A stretch of DNA of 64,000 bases, from positions 3,100,001-3,164,000 of the forward strand of contig CM034315.1 in NCBI GenBank assembly GCA_019925795.1, in the 5' to 3' direction. The notes under the pieces are model-generated. The model had not been told where the DNA came from. It searched no databases and saw only the letters and a program-made list of their open reading frames with translations. The translations under genes were made by a program, and so were the position numbers. Below, piece after piece: positions 1-10,290 of this stretch. How positions within the stretch are numbered: position 1 is the first letter of the stretch; each line of letters begins with the position of its first letter. The DNA is from Dendrobium chrysotoxum. Its lineage: Eukaryota > Streptophyta > Magnoliopsida > Asparagales > Orchidaceae.

Positions 1-1880
1 GAGTATAAACTAAATGCAGGTAATTACTTTTTTTTATTTATTTTAAAGTAAAATGAATGCAATGTTAAGCCTAATAATAGTGGTGGTAGCAGTAGGTGGC
101 AATAAAAAGGATTTAGTAAATCCTATAAATATGAAATTACTAAATTCAAAGGTTATTAAATCCTAAAAATTGTTTGACAAAGACGATATTAAATCCTGGC
201 AAATCTTATGAAATTGTTTGGTAATGCAATACAGGATTTAAGTTGTTTAGTTCATTAAAAACACAAATTTAATTTGTGTTTTAAATTTAATATATGTTCT
301 AAATACAAATTGCTTATTAATTTTAATTTTAATTATCATCAATAAGTTATAATTATAAATAATATAATTAAAAACTAACTTAATTATCAAATAATTTAAT
401 TATTGATTATAATATTAATGATATAATTTCTTATTTAAGTATTATTTCAATAAATATTTGATTATTAACTACACTAATAATTATTTAATTAGTTTTTGGA
501 ATAACTAATTATTTAATTTTAATTATTAATTATAATTAGTCGTTTAAGCAACTATTTCTAGCCCGGTAATCTTTTGTGCCATTGGCTATTTCAACAATAT
601 AGCTTCTCTTCCCGTAGCCTTAGGCCTGTCGAGGGTTTGCTTTTCCTCTTCTCCATTTCCTTCGCGTGGGAAGTAGAGTTCTGAACGAGTCGCTAAAAGC
701 TCCTTCGCCTCCGTCGACGACGTTCCCTCCCTGTCGGATCGGAAGTTACCACGGTTCGCAACGTTCTTCCTGCTGGATCGAAGGTAATCATCCTTCTCCC
801 CTTTCGCGCGCTTCTTCGGCCAAATCCCGTAAATCCACCGAACTATAGGGGAATTTACGGCAAGAAGAGGATTTAATTTGCCGTGAGATTTAAGATGTCC
901 ACTTTTTACGTTTGGCTGGATTTACCTCAAATCTTCCTTAAATCCTGCGTAAATCCTGCTACCAACCATCCTGTTAGGTTTATAAGTTTAGATGATCACA
1001 GGATTAGGTATTTCTACATGATTATATTGAACAACTACTTTAAAATGATTGGAGGCTTGGTACATCAACCCTTCCGCAAACTCATAATTGATTGGAGCCT
1101 CATCTGCTAGATATGCCTTTTATGCATATTTTATGATAATTAATTCGTATTCAATAATAGTTTATTACTAATCTTAAGTATTGCACTTCACTAATCATGC
1201 AATTAATTTAATCATACTAACACAGAAGTTATAACTAATTATCCAACTAAAGGTTATTAGCTCATTCAGCTATTAAGCTTGTAATTAGTTTGTAGGTTTA
1301 TTTGTATACAACTATGGCTCTGTAGCTAAAGATTATATCAGAGAACGAGCGCTTATCATGATTTGAGGGATTATTATGTTTAGAAGGTGTAGGGTAGATG
1401 TGATCACAACTTTACAAGGGTCATGATCATGGTTTTAAGTTTCGGCACAATTTTTGCTGGAACATACAAAAAATTGGTCCTTTTTTTCATTTCTTAAGGG
1501 CTTCATGAGTTTTGGTTAAACCTGTGAATTTCAGTTAGAACTTGAGAGTTTGGCTAATATTCATCAGTTTGCATGAGTTATGGCCAAATTTTTGTTGGAA
1601 CTCTCATGCAATTGTCAAAATTCTATGAAAATTTTATATTTGATGCTCTTATTAACTTCCATATGTTATACCTTCACAACCACTTCTACCTCCACATTCA
1701 ATGATGGATGGCATTATAAGGTTCTTATTTCATTGCATAAATCATTTGAAATTTTTAAATAAGAAGCCCAAAATAATGCTATTCTATCAATTATTAATTT
1801 ACAAGGACTAGCCTTTATTCTTTTATTGATATATGATAATATCCATTCTAGTGATCTTTCTTTGAGAATATTGATGAACC
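1..1880. other. AT-rich intergenic DNA without a recognisable gene
   Basis: No open frame here has recognisable homology. The motif GGATTTA and its complement recur near 100-245 and again, facing the other way, near 850-985 (for example TTTGGTAATGC near 220 against a complement GGTTGGTAGCAGG near 975). This looks like the two ends of a decayed DNA transposon of about 0.9 kb enclosing a less AT-rich centre at 545-850, but I could not fix termini or a target duplication. Confidence 0.35.
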
Positions 1881-1892
1881 TTAAAATTGAAA

Positions 1893-2400
1893 GAGAATGT
1901 CATCAATCAGGGGCTAAGGGCATTTTTTCTTTATAATAACTTTCTTAAGCTCTCTATAATCTATTTGTAACTTTATACTACCGTCTTTGTTTAACTTACA
2001 AATAAAAAAAAATTTACAAAAGCTCCTCAAAGTGATACACTTTACCAAATGAAACTTTTATCTTGTAAATCTTGTAATCTTTTTTTTTTTTTAAATTGTA
2101 AATCTTGTAATCTATGTCCAACCTTATACTTCCATCTTTGTTCCTTTCAAAAAAGTACAAAAGCTCCTTAAGGTCATACACTTAGTGGAATGAAACTTTT
2201 ATCTAACAAATCTTGTAATTGAACCTTTAACTCTTGGTGTTCTTTAATAGTCGTAAGATGTGGCACATCGTAAGTAAGAGCTATTCTAGGTCACAAATCT
2301 ATGTCATATTCAATTCCACGATTTGGTGATAACCTTGGTAAAACTTTTTGAAATACATATACATCATCTTGTGATATTGGCCATCAAATGACTTCAATTT
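1893..2400 (-). pseudogene. Ty3/gypsy reverse transcriptase fragment, degenerate
   Basis: On the minus strand, frames interrupted by stops read like the start of a plant Ty3/gypsy reverse transcriptase. First comes a stretch resembling 'LPRLSPNRGIEYDIDL'. Then comes 'LKVQLQDLLDKSFI', which matches the family's 'LKEQLQELLDKGFI', and then 'DGSIKLQIDYRELKKV', which matches the 'DGSMRLCIDYRELN' block. A short stretch near 2050-2150 is repeated. The order (protease upstream at about 3.7 kb, then reverse transcriptase) agrees with the gag-protease fragment at 3385-4070, so both probably come from one element split by about 1 kb of unrelated DNA. Stops and frameshifts make it non-functional. Confidence 0.72.
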
Positions 2401-2409
2401 TTTTTATTT

Positions 2410-3380
2410 AGGACTATACTTATGCCAAATTATGAAAGATAATGAAAATTGAAAGGAAATGGCATGTTTAAATAGATGTCTTCCTCCTATTTGTCAACTG
2501 CTTGATTAAAGCATAAACTTAATATAATTTTATATAGATTATATTTTATGTTATTTTCATCTTGTTATTTTATTTTTTATGAATTTTAAAGATGTAGTAG
2601 TGGTGAATTACCAAGCAAAAAGATGGTCATGCAAATTAGCTATTTCTAGTCACCTAAGAGTGCAAGTCAAAGTTAAGGCTTCCACCTCATTAATGCCACA
2701 TCACCTCTTTAAGTCAAGGTTGGCCCTCCTCCATCAAGAAGATATCAAAATAATGTCTTGATGCATGTATTGAGAGTTATGAAGTGTCTTTTCAAGTTTT
2801 ATGGCAGATGCATGCACATAAAGAACTTGGCCTCAAGTTACTTCCCCTTGACTGACCCTTAATATTACGTCTTTTGATTTCTTTATGTTCCAATTTATTG
2901 AAATGCCATATATATGTATAGGACATGTAATACCATATTATGATGAATTGAAATCAATTTTAAGAGTTATCTTCTTTTTGCTTTGGCTTGGTGGCTCTCC
3001 TCTCCCCGTTCCTTTGGTGATGTAGGGCTTATCTATTTATATATAATTATGTTTTCACTTTCGTTTATTGTTTTCTTACATTTACATCTTATCTTGTGTT
3101 ATGGATTTCTCATTTTCAATCCCTTCATCCCATGCAAAGAATTTTATTTCTTTGTAAGCTTCCTTAACACACCGTAATCTATTCTCTTACCTTTACACCA
3201 TTTCTACATGCTTCAAAATCGCGTAGCATTCCTATTTCTTATTTTCACCATCTTTTCACACTCTAAACTCATCATTTTTTATCCCTCACTCCATTTTAGG
3301 CCCCATAAAGCATTCCCATAGGCTTCACACTCTCAACCAAAACTTCAACTAGCCCAACTTTACTTCAACTCTCAGCCACC
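2410..3380. other. Unassigned DNA between two gypsy fragments
   Basis: Nothing here translates into a recognisable protein. It separates the reverse transcriptase and protease parts of the same degenerate retroelement, so it is either a later insertion or decayed linker. There is no clear terminal repeat or target duplication. Confidence 0.3.
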
Positions 3381-3384
3381 ATTG

Positions 3385-4070
3385 GAAGCCTGCCTTCTCA
3401 AAGTCCTTTTCATCCAAAGCCACCTCCAGTGGCTTATTACAACCTCTAGACACCATAAAACATATATCTCTCCCTTCCTTCTACTTAAGAGCCCACTTCT
3501 CTTCTCTATCGCATTCATTTGCAAGAAGCTTTTTTTTTTTCCATGGACTGCTGAGATGAGTACAATAATTGTGCCAATCTCAACTTGGAATTTAAATTTA
3601 GGTTTCCTAGATATTCAAAATCTTATAAGTTCCTCATGATAGTCAATGGACGCATGGTGCAAAGATCACTAGTCCACGCCAAGTATTATATCAAACTCCT
3701 ATAGGATAAAGATAATCACAATTTTATGTTGATATCATCTTAAGCATAGAAGTAGAAAGCAATACAAACGCTTCTAATTCTCATTGTGAAAGCTTAATGC
3801 GCAAACATCAACTGTATTATGAGTATTTTGTTGGCTATGTGCGTATTAGCTTGCACCAGTTGTTGAGTTTGTGATGGTTGCTAATCCTGTTGCCCTTGTT
3901 GCCGTATTGAACATCTTCTGGTTCCTCTCAAGAGGTAGGTCCTTTAGATGGCATGGTGCCACAACGAATAACCTGTTGGGTTCTCATAGCTAGTCTTTAC
4001 TCTTTGGCAATGTGAGAACAATCCTTAACCTTATTGTTATAATCTTGACAATTGAAACATTTACCTATTG
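3385..4070 (-). pseudogene. Ty3/gypsy gag zinc knuckle and protease remnant
   Basis: The minus strand near 4015-4065 encodes 'KCFNCQDYNNKVKDC', a decayed version of the CCHC knuckle at the end of gypsy gag; the glycine-histidine pair is lost. Near 3673-3700 it encodes 'FDIILGVD', matching the 'FDVILGMDWL' block after the aspartic protease. A stop replaces the tryptophan that normally follows. Downstream the pattern 'ASIDYHEE...' and 'GTIIVLISA' follows the usual order between protease and reverse transcriptase. This part is therefore the 5' half of the element whose reverse transcriptase lies at 1893-2400. Confidence 0.7.
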
Positions 4071-4089
4071 ATAAAATCTCAATGTTCAT

Positions 4090-5090
4090 TCTTTGTTAGA
4101 AAGGCTAATTGTGAACATTGAGATGATTACTTTGATGTTTATAGAACTATTTTTTACTATAGTGTTCTTTGTCAAAGTTTTTTTGTTAAGTTCATTCAAA
4201 ACCATGCCTATGATGATTTCCTATAGGTAATAGGTTATTTTGTTTGGTTCTTTGTGTCTTTCCAATGATTCTTTGTTTTGGTTTTGGCTTGGGTCTCATT
4301 TAACTCACTATTCCTTCATTGTAGGTTTAATATTTGTTCTTTAGTTTATTAGTCTGTTGCTAGTTCTTTGGTTTGTCAGTTCATTGTGGTTCTCTAGTTT
4401 GTTGTTACTGAAGTTCAGGTCCATCAACATCACTGGAATTATTATTGGTAGTTGGTGTAAATGGCATTCAATCACTATTTGCAGATTGTGTAACTAGCGT
4501 TCTACAGGATAATTGATTCAATCTCTTATATAATCATCTACTTTTGGTAATATATGATCCTATGTTGCTGTTATCGGTTTGCATATCCTATGCAGATTTT
4601 TGGTGAAAGATGGATGTGGATTTTCAACTGCTTTTAGATATCATTTGTTTATATCATGGTTGTTGATTTTAGGGACTTGATGATAATTAATATTGTTGTT
4701 GATGCACGCAGTTTTTAATTTTTGCTTAATTAAAATTTCCATTATCAAATTTGGGCTGCTTGGTTGCAAATTCTTCAAGTATAGTGCAAGTGTTGATTGC
4801 CTTCTTCTAGGAGAAGCTCTCTCTTTTTATCGAAGTGAGGCTTAGATTTTTTAATTTGGTAAATTATTTCATTTTTATCTTCTTATATAGTTGAGGTAAT
4901 TGGTTTGTATGATTAGAATTTTGCTAAAATTTGTATTTTTTGGATTATATTCTTTTGTGGTTTTCTTTTATCTCGAATCTCTCTGTTTTATTGAGGTGAG
5001 AATTTTGTGCTTTTTTTAGTTAGAAGAGATGAATTCTTGATTAAATTAACAATTTGCGGAATGTGACTTTGAACTTATATGTATGATTTT
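4090..5090. other. T-rich intergenic DNA
   Basis: This stretch is rich in T and TG and resembles intron or untranslated DNA, with no open frame of note and no terminal repeats that I could pair. No gene is called. Confidence 0.3.
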
Positions 5091-5093
5091 GTG

Positions 5094-5808
5094 CTTCTCA
5101 TTAGAGGTGTCAAAAGTTGACATGACCCGAAGCCCAACTCGGACCCGACCCGGATTTGTCGGGTTCGGATTTTGGACCCGTATGAAAAATGGGTCGGGTT
5201 CAGGTTGACCTGAAAACACGCGGGTCGACCCGGCTAACTCGTGAGTCGCGACCTTGACCTAGCGTCGTGACCCAGGCTCGTCTTCGCCTAGCCCAGTTGC
5301 CACGGACCGCATGTCCGCACGGTCAACTACTCGACTGTCGACCCTGGACCCTCGACCCCGCCCCGACGCTTCCTCCTGCCAACCCTCACGACCCCGCCCC
5401 GACGCCTCCTCCGGCCAACCCTCACGACCCCGCCCTGGGGCCTCCTCCATCCCCGGCCTCACCTGCAGCCTCACCGGTTCATTGCCCCGCATCCCGACTC
5501 CCGCCACCTCCGGCCTACAACAGTCCACCTCACATGCGGATGCGGCCTCACCGGTCACTGCCTGCGTTCGCCCAGGCCTAGGCCCTATGCGGCGCGACTC
5601 AACGACTGCGCCGACGGAAGGAAATCTAGATCGGTTCGGGTTCGCGGGTCGGGTCAACCCAGTAACCCGTGCTGGTCAGTTTCGGGTTGTATATCCTGAC
5701 CCGTTTAGCTAAACTGGTCGGATTCGGGTCAACTCGTTTACGCATGGGTCAACTCGGGTTGGACCCGAGCCTGACCCGTTGACCTGAATTGACACCTCTA
5801 CTTCTCTT
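5094..5808. mobile_element. hAT-like non-autonomous DNA transposon, GC-rich
   Basis: The element (5102-5800) begins TAGAGGTGTCAA and ends in its exact complement TTGACACCTCTA. It is flanked by CTTCTCAT on the left and CTTCTCTT on the right, an 8-bp duplication matching at 7 of 8 positions, the size hAT transposases generate. Next to the termini are many copies of GGGTC and GACCC motifs that form sub-terminal inverted repeats. The centre (about 5230-5640) is far richer in GC than anything nearby and may be captured sequence. No transposase is encoded, so it would depend on an autonomous relative. Related copies lie at 29678-30096 and near 33240-33515. Confidence 0.72.
5353..5453. repeat. 36-bp GC-rich tandem repeat inside the hAT-like element
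   Basis: A unit beginning CGACCCCGCC recurs at 5353, 5389 and 5425. It gives nearly three copies, the last of them diverged. Long open frames on both strands here follow from the repeat and high GC content and are not evidence of a gene. Confidence 0.75.
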
Positions 5809-5809
5809 C

Positions 5810-6395
5810 CTAGACATGCATTGTGCAACTTTAGAACTTAATACATCTTGCATCATATTCGGTATCAGAGACCAGTTTTATCAACATATGCTAACTAGAA
5901 GTGGGACTTGATACATGGTCAATTAACATATTACTAAAGGGATATAATTTCCATATTTTGCAAAATTAATTAGCTAAGGATTTGTATGAGATAGCTTTGT
6001 CATAGCTTTACTCTTTAAATCATTGCCACAGTTCAATTGCGTCTTTCTTCTTGTTTCTTAGAAATTTTCAGGGGACGAAGCTTTTCACGACCAAACCTAC
6101 TAGAGTGTGGTAGCTGCAAAAACTCTGCTATCTGATTTTTCTAAAGGATAATGTTTGTAATGCATACAACTTTCAGAAATTGATTTTTCCCACACTAATT
6201 TTACAAATAGCTGCAAGCATCCCAAGTGGACTCTAAATTACGCCAAAATTAAAATCAAATGAATTAGAATGTAAATTTGCTTAGGAAGCGAATTGAAACT
6301 TATAAGTTAAATTAATTTGCCAAATCATAAATTTCATCTAGGTGAATATGTTGATCTTAAAAGATAGGTAAATTTGCTTATAAAAATTTTATTAT
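5810..6395. other. Intergenic DNA, possibly the 5' end of a decayed gypsy element
   Basis: No gene is visible. At 5861 the plus strand carries GGTATCAGAG, close to the primer-binding site complementary to initiator tRNA-Met. It lies upstream of the plus-strand reverse transcriptase remnant at 6400. The spacing is too short for an intact gag-protease region, so the link is tentative. Confidence 0.3.
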
Positions 6396-6399
6396 AAAG

Positions 6400-6930
6400 G
6401 ATGAGTCCTTGCATTATTCGTGCATTGCGCTTAAGAAAAAATGCTAGTTCAAAGATATTTGTGGATATTAGGGAAATTAATAAAATCACTTTCAAATATG
6501 AATTTCCTATACTTAAATTAGATGATATGGTGAATATGATGATTGTATTTCAAAAATTGAATTGAATTCTTATCATAGAGTAAGAATATAAGAGAGAGAT
6601 GGATAAAAAATTGCTTTTAAAATTATATGTTGTTTTGTTTGAATGGTTAGGGATATCTTCTGGATTAATTAATATATCAACTATTTTAGTGAATCAGATT
6701 GTTCTGCATTTCATTTAAAAATGGTTGGTTGTGTACTTTGATTATATTCTAACTTATATTAGAATTAGAGAGGATCATTCAATGCATTTAAGGAGAGTAT
6801 TTGAAGAATTTCAAGTTGAAACGTAGTTGATGAATTTACAAAATGTTGCAAGTAGAGGCACAAAATCCTTTCAACAAAATAGTCCATCATTTGTGATATT
6901 CTTGGGATTTGTTAATTGATGGACTATTTG
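6400..6930 (+). pseudogene. Ty3/gypsy reverse transcriptase fragment, degenerate
   Basis: Broken plus-strand frames read 'DIREINKITFKYEFPI' followed by 'LDDMVNMM', matching the gypsy block 'DSRAINKITVKYRFPIPRLDDML'. Further on come 'FEWLGISSGL' for the 'YEWLVMPFGL' block, then 'VVYFDYILTY' where the catalytic 'YFDDILIY' belongs (one aspartate is now tyrosine), and 'VIFLGF' near 6890-6915. The fragment ends shortly before the miniature LTR retrotransposon at 6960, which may have inserted into its end. It sits on the opposite strand from the gypsy remnant at 1.9-4.1 kb and looks like a different lineage. Confidence 0.72.
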
Positions 6931-6964
6931 TTAGTTTTTGATAAAGTTAAAGTAATTAATAGTT

Positions 6965-7573
6965 TGATACGTTGTGGAAGTAAAAATAGCAAACAACAAT
7001 ATAAAAACTGCAGTAAAATTAATACGGTGGCTGATTTTTTATTAAAACTTTAATAAGAGAAAATAAGATATAGGTGATCTACAATTCGAGAGGTAGGTCG
7101 GTTCCCCCAATCAACCTTGACGCCGCTAGGAAGCCCTCAAAGAAAAGAACTAGATCAAACACCCATAAAACTCATCAATAGCATGATCCTAAAACCCTAG
7201 ACAACTCCCCCTTAAATAGCCTTAGAACATAATAACATAAATAGAAACTTTCTAAATAATTTAAATATAACTTAAAAAACCTTCCTAAATAATAAAACAT
7301 AATTTAGGAAATATTCCTAAACAATTAAACATGATTTAGAAAACCTTCCTAAACAAATTAATATAATTTAGGAAACCTTCCTAAACAATTAAAAATAAAA
7401 TAGGAAACCTTCCTAAATAAATTAAACATAATTTAGGAAATCTTCCTAAACAATTAAACATGACTTAGGAAATATTCCTAAATAATTAAATAGCTTCTCT
7501 TTGAATTCTCCTCCTCACATAATGAATAATAGCTTCCCTGGGTCCCACAAGGCGGGCTCTCCCTGACGTATCA
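6965..7573 (-). repeat. 3' LTR of the miniature retrotransposon
   Basis: On the plus strand it starts TGATACGTTG and ends GACGTATCA. It contains a tandem array of roughly 30-bp units around AGGAAACCTTCCTAAA and AATTAAACATGA (about 7255-7490). That array accounts for most of the length difference from the other LTR (609 against 546 bases). Confidence 0.9.
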
Positions 7574-7932
7574 ATACTCCCCTCCCATAGAGCCACCTTG
7601 TCCTGAAGGTGAAATGAATGAAACTGCTGCTGAAGAATATTTTTCTAGTTGCAAAAGAAAATGGGCGAGTAGTTGTAATCTTAGAATGCATTTCCCTGTT
7701 GGATCCACGTGAAACAGTTGTAGCATGTTTGTTGTTTAAAATTCTATCAACAATTTGTTTATGTGAAATAATACAAATATTTTTCTTTCCATTTCTCTTT
7801 TGTGAAAGATCTCTCAAAACTCATGTAAGCATAACTGTTACTGAGTTGGTTTTGAGGTCTGAATTAACAAAATCTCCAGCGATAGAAGAATGTTCCATTA
7901 TTTCAGAAGACGATGCATGGCCCTTAATCCCC

Positions 7933-8475
7933 TTAACAGATTGAACAATTTTCTTTTTTTTCTGCACTTAGCTTATCCACTAAGACTTTATGTGAACTTG
8001 AAGAATAAAAAGAATAAGTTGGTACATAATTTTTAGTTTTCTTTGAAGTCTCTTCATTATCTTGGCTTATGAAGTCTTGATGCTTACAGTCTTCAATGCC
8101 ATTTTTATTTTCTTTTAGGAGATTTGCAGGTGAATCAAGTTCCGCTAATACAGCTTTACCATCAACATCCAAGAATACTTCAGTTGAATCTTTCTCTACA
8201 GTAGGACCAACAGTCTTTATCATTTCATCCCCATCAAACTTGCTTGGTGCAACTCTCTGATCTTCTCTCGACATATCATTTTCGTGATTTCCCCTTATTT
8301 TCGACGGAGCCTTCTTAGCTTGATTCTTTAACATCTGTTTCATCATCTCCTCAAGATTTTCAAACCTTCCTTCAATCGCCAAAAGGTACTCATTCAACAA
8401 TCTCATATCCGTTCGCAGCTGCCCTACTTATCCCTCCAACCTTTTTTCCAACTCCTCAACTCTTTCCCCGATCAT
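7933..8475 (-). pseudogene. gag-like frame of the miniature LTR retrotransposon
   Basis: A frame starting at 8475 reads MIGERVEELEKRLEG, then meets a TAA stop, then continues in the same frame to the ATG at 8406 and on for 157 residues to 7933. The part after the stop is hydrophilic, with a heptad-like segment 'LLAIEGRFENLEEMMKQML' typical of the coiled-coil start of plant retrotransposon gag proteins. No zinc knuckle follows. It sits just downstream of the primer-binding site, where gag begins. The premature stop makes the original protein defective, although the 157-residue remainder is still open. I cannot assign it to a named gag lineage. Confidence 0.6.
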
Positions 8476-8490
8476 CGGTCCCAATAAATT

Positions 8491-8502
8491 GCTCTGATAC
8501 CA
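8491..8502 (-). other. Primer-binding site (initiator tRNA-Met)
   Basis: On the minus strand this reads TGGTATCAGAGC, complementary to the 3' end of plant initiator methionine tRNA. It lies three bases from the 5' LTR end and fixes the orientation of the element. Confidence 0.93.
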
Positions 8503-8505
8503 ATT

Positions 8506-9051
8506 TGATATGCCTTAGAAGCAATAATAACAAACAATAATATAAAAACTACAGTAAAACTAAAATAGTGGCTGATTTTTTATTAAAACTTCAATAAGAG
8601 AAAACAAGATACATGTGATCTACTATTCGAGAGGTAGATCGGCGCTCCCAATTAACCTAGATGCCGTTAGAAAGCCCTTAAAGAAATGAACTACATGAAA
8701 CACTTTCAAAACTCATCAGTAGCATGATCCTAAAACCCTAGACAACTCCCCATTAAATAGCCCTTGAACACAATAACATTAATAAAACATTCCTAACTAA
8801 TTTAAATATAATTTAGGAAATTTTCCTAAACAATTAAACATACTTTAGGAAACCTTTCTAAACAATTAAACATGATTTAAAAAATCTTCCTAAACAATAA
8901 TTAATCATAATTTAGAAAACCTTCCTAAGCAATTAAACATGATTTAAGAAACCTTCCTAAACAATTAAACAACTTCTTCTTGATTTCTCCTCCTCACATA
9001 ATGAATAATAGCTTTATGGGTCCCACAAGGTGGGCTCCCCCTGGCGTATCA
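8506..9051 (-). repeat. 5' LTR of the miniature retrotransposon
   Basis: On the plus strand it starts TGATATGCC and ends GGCGTATCA. It has the same array of AGGAAACCTTCCTAAA-type units (about 8775-8970) as the other LTR, with fewer copies. Confidence 0.9.
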
Positions 9052-9171
9052 TAGTTGGTCAAGACCTAGTGTTATTCATGAGACTTAAAGTTTTATCGGT
9101 TCACTTTTTTAGATGATTCATTCAAAACATTAGAAGTGTAATGAAACCAATTTCAATTTATCTAAAAGAGA

Positions 9172-10290
9172 GAGTTTAGGATAGGAACTTAGAATGTAGG
9201 TTCTCTTCCAAACAAATTAATTAAATTAATTGATAGTATGATTCATATGAAGATAATATTCTATGCATTCAAGAAACTAAATGGGTTGGAGAGAAGACTA
9301 AGGAGATTGATAATTTAAAATTTAAATCATGGTATTCAGGTAAGAGTCATACTAGAAATGATGTATGTGTGATTATAGATAAGATTTTGAAGGATAATGT
9401 TATAAAAATTAATAGAATTGAAGATAGAGTTATAGCTTTAAAGACTATTATTGATGTTAAGATTATTAATCTTATAAGTACTTATGCTCATTAAGTATAT
9501 TTGGATATGTATTCAAAATTTAAATTTTGAAATGACTTAAAAGATATAATACAAATGATATCTTTCGAAAAAAGAGTTTTATTAGAAGAGGTTTAAATGG
9601 ATATGTTAGTAGAGTGGTAGAAAATTTTAAGAGTATTCATAATGATTATGAGTTTGGAGCGACTAATGAAGACAGTAGGATCATATCAGATTTTGCTCTA
9701 GCTTATGATTTTATAATTGCTAATACCTTATTTAAAAAACAGAGATGATCATTTTATGACTTATAAGAATGGATATAACAAAACTCAGATTAATTATTTT
9801 CTTATAAGAAAAACAGATCGTTTAGATTGCAAAGATTGTAAAGTTATTTTGAGTGAAAGTTTATGTATTCAACACCACTTTTTAATTTTGGACTTTAAGA
9901 TGAAGGGACAGAATATGAAAAATAAAGTAAAATATTGTCCTATGATTATATGGGACATTTAAAAAATACTAATAAAAGTATATTTTAGAATAAGATTCTA
10001 AATCTTAAGATTTTGACTGTGCATGAGGAATCTAATGTTATGTGGGAAAAAATAGCTAGTGAAATTAATAATATTGTAAAGTATGTACTTGGAGTATCAA
10101 AAGAAAAGCTCATAATATTTAAAATAGTTTATGGTGGAATTAAAATGTGTAAGAAAAGATAAAAAATAAAAAGTTTTGTTATAAAAAATAATTTAGATGT
10201 AAAAATTGAGAAAATTATGAAAGATATAAAGGGGCCCGTAAAGAATCTAAGAAAGCAATATACGATACAGAGAATTTAGTGCCAGCATTA
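9172..10290 (+). pseudogene. RTE-type LINE endonuclease region, degenerate
   Basis: Broken plus-strand frames follow the apurinic endonuclease of plant RTE-clade LINEs. Near 9178 comes 'NVGSLPNK' for 'NVRSLTGKS'. It is followed by stretches equivalent to 'QETKWVGEKA', 'FKLWYSGKSRTRN', 'GVGIIIDK' and 'ISTYAPQ'. From 9717 comes 'DHFMTYKNGYNKTQI' with 'DCKDCKVILSES', matching the family's 'KTQIDFFLIRKSDR.LCKDCKVIPSES'. Frameshifts and stops occur throughout. From 9596 on, the sequence is repeated almost exactly at 12046. It is also repeated in inverted orientation at about 11080-11745. Confidence 0.78.

Larger units (their letters stand above)
6960..9056 (-). mobile_element. Complete miniature LTR retrotransposon
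   Basis: The element runs from 6965 to 9051 on the minus strand between perfect 5-bp target duplications TAGTT (6960-6964 and 9052-9056). Its 5' LTR is 8506-9051 and its 3' LTR is 6965-7573; both begin TG and end CA. Three bases inside the 5' LTR lies TGGTATCAGAGC (8491-8502), the usual primer site for initiator tRNA-Met. Immediately before the 3' LTR the minus strand carries a purine tract, GGGAGGGGAGTAT. The internal region is only about 0.93 kb and holds one gag-like frame with no protease, integrase or reverse transcriptase. It is therefore a non-autonomous element of TRIM-like build. The LTRs have clearly diverged from each other, so the insertion is not recent. Confidence 0.92.

Noticed and set aside
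666..1110. Frames of 60 and 75 codons in GC-richer DNA
   Set aside because: No homology, and both lie within what looks like a decayed transposon.
5259..5712. Long open frames on both strands, 100-133 codons
   Set aside because: They arise from GC-rich tandem sequence within a transposon; the predicted proteins are only Pro/Arg/Thr-rich.
5861..5870. GGTATCAGAG as a retroelement primer-binding site
   Set aside because: No adjacent LTR end could be found, and the distance to the downstream reverse transcriptase remnant is too short for an intact element.
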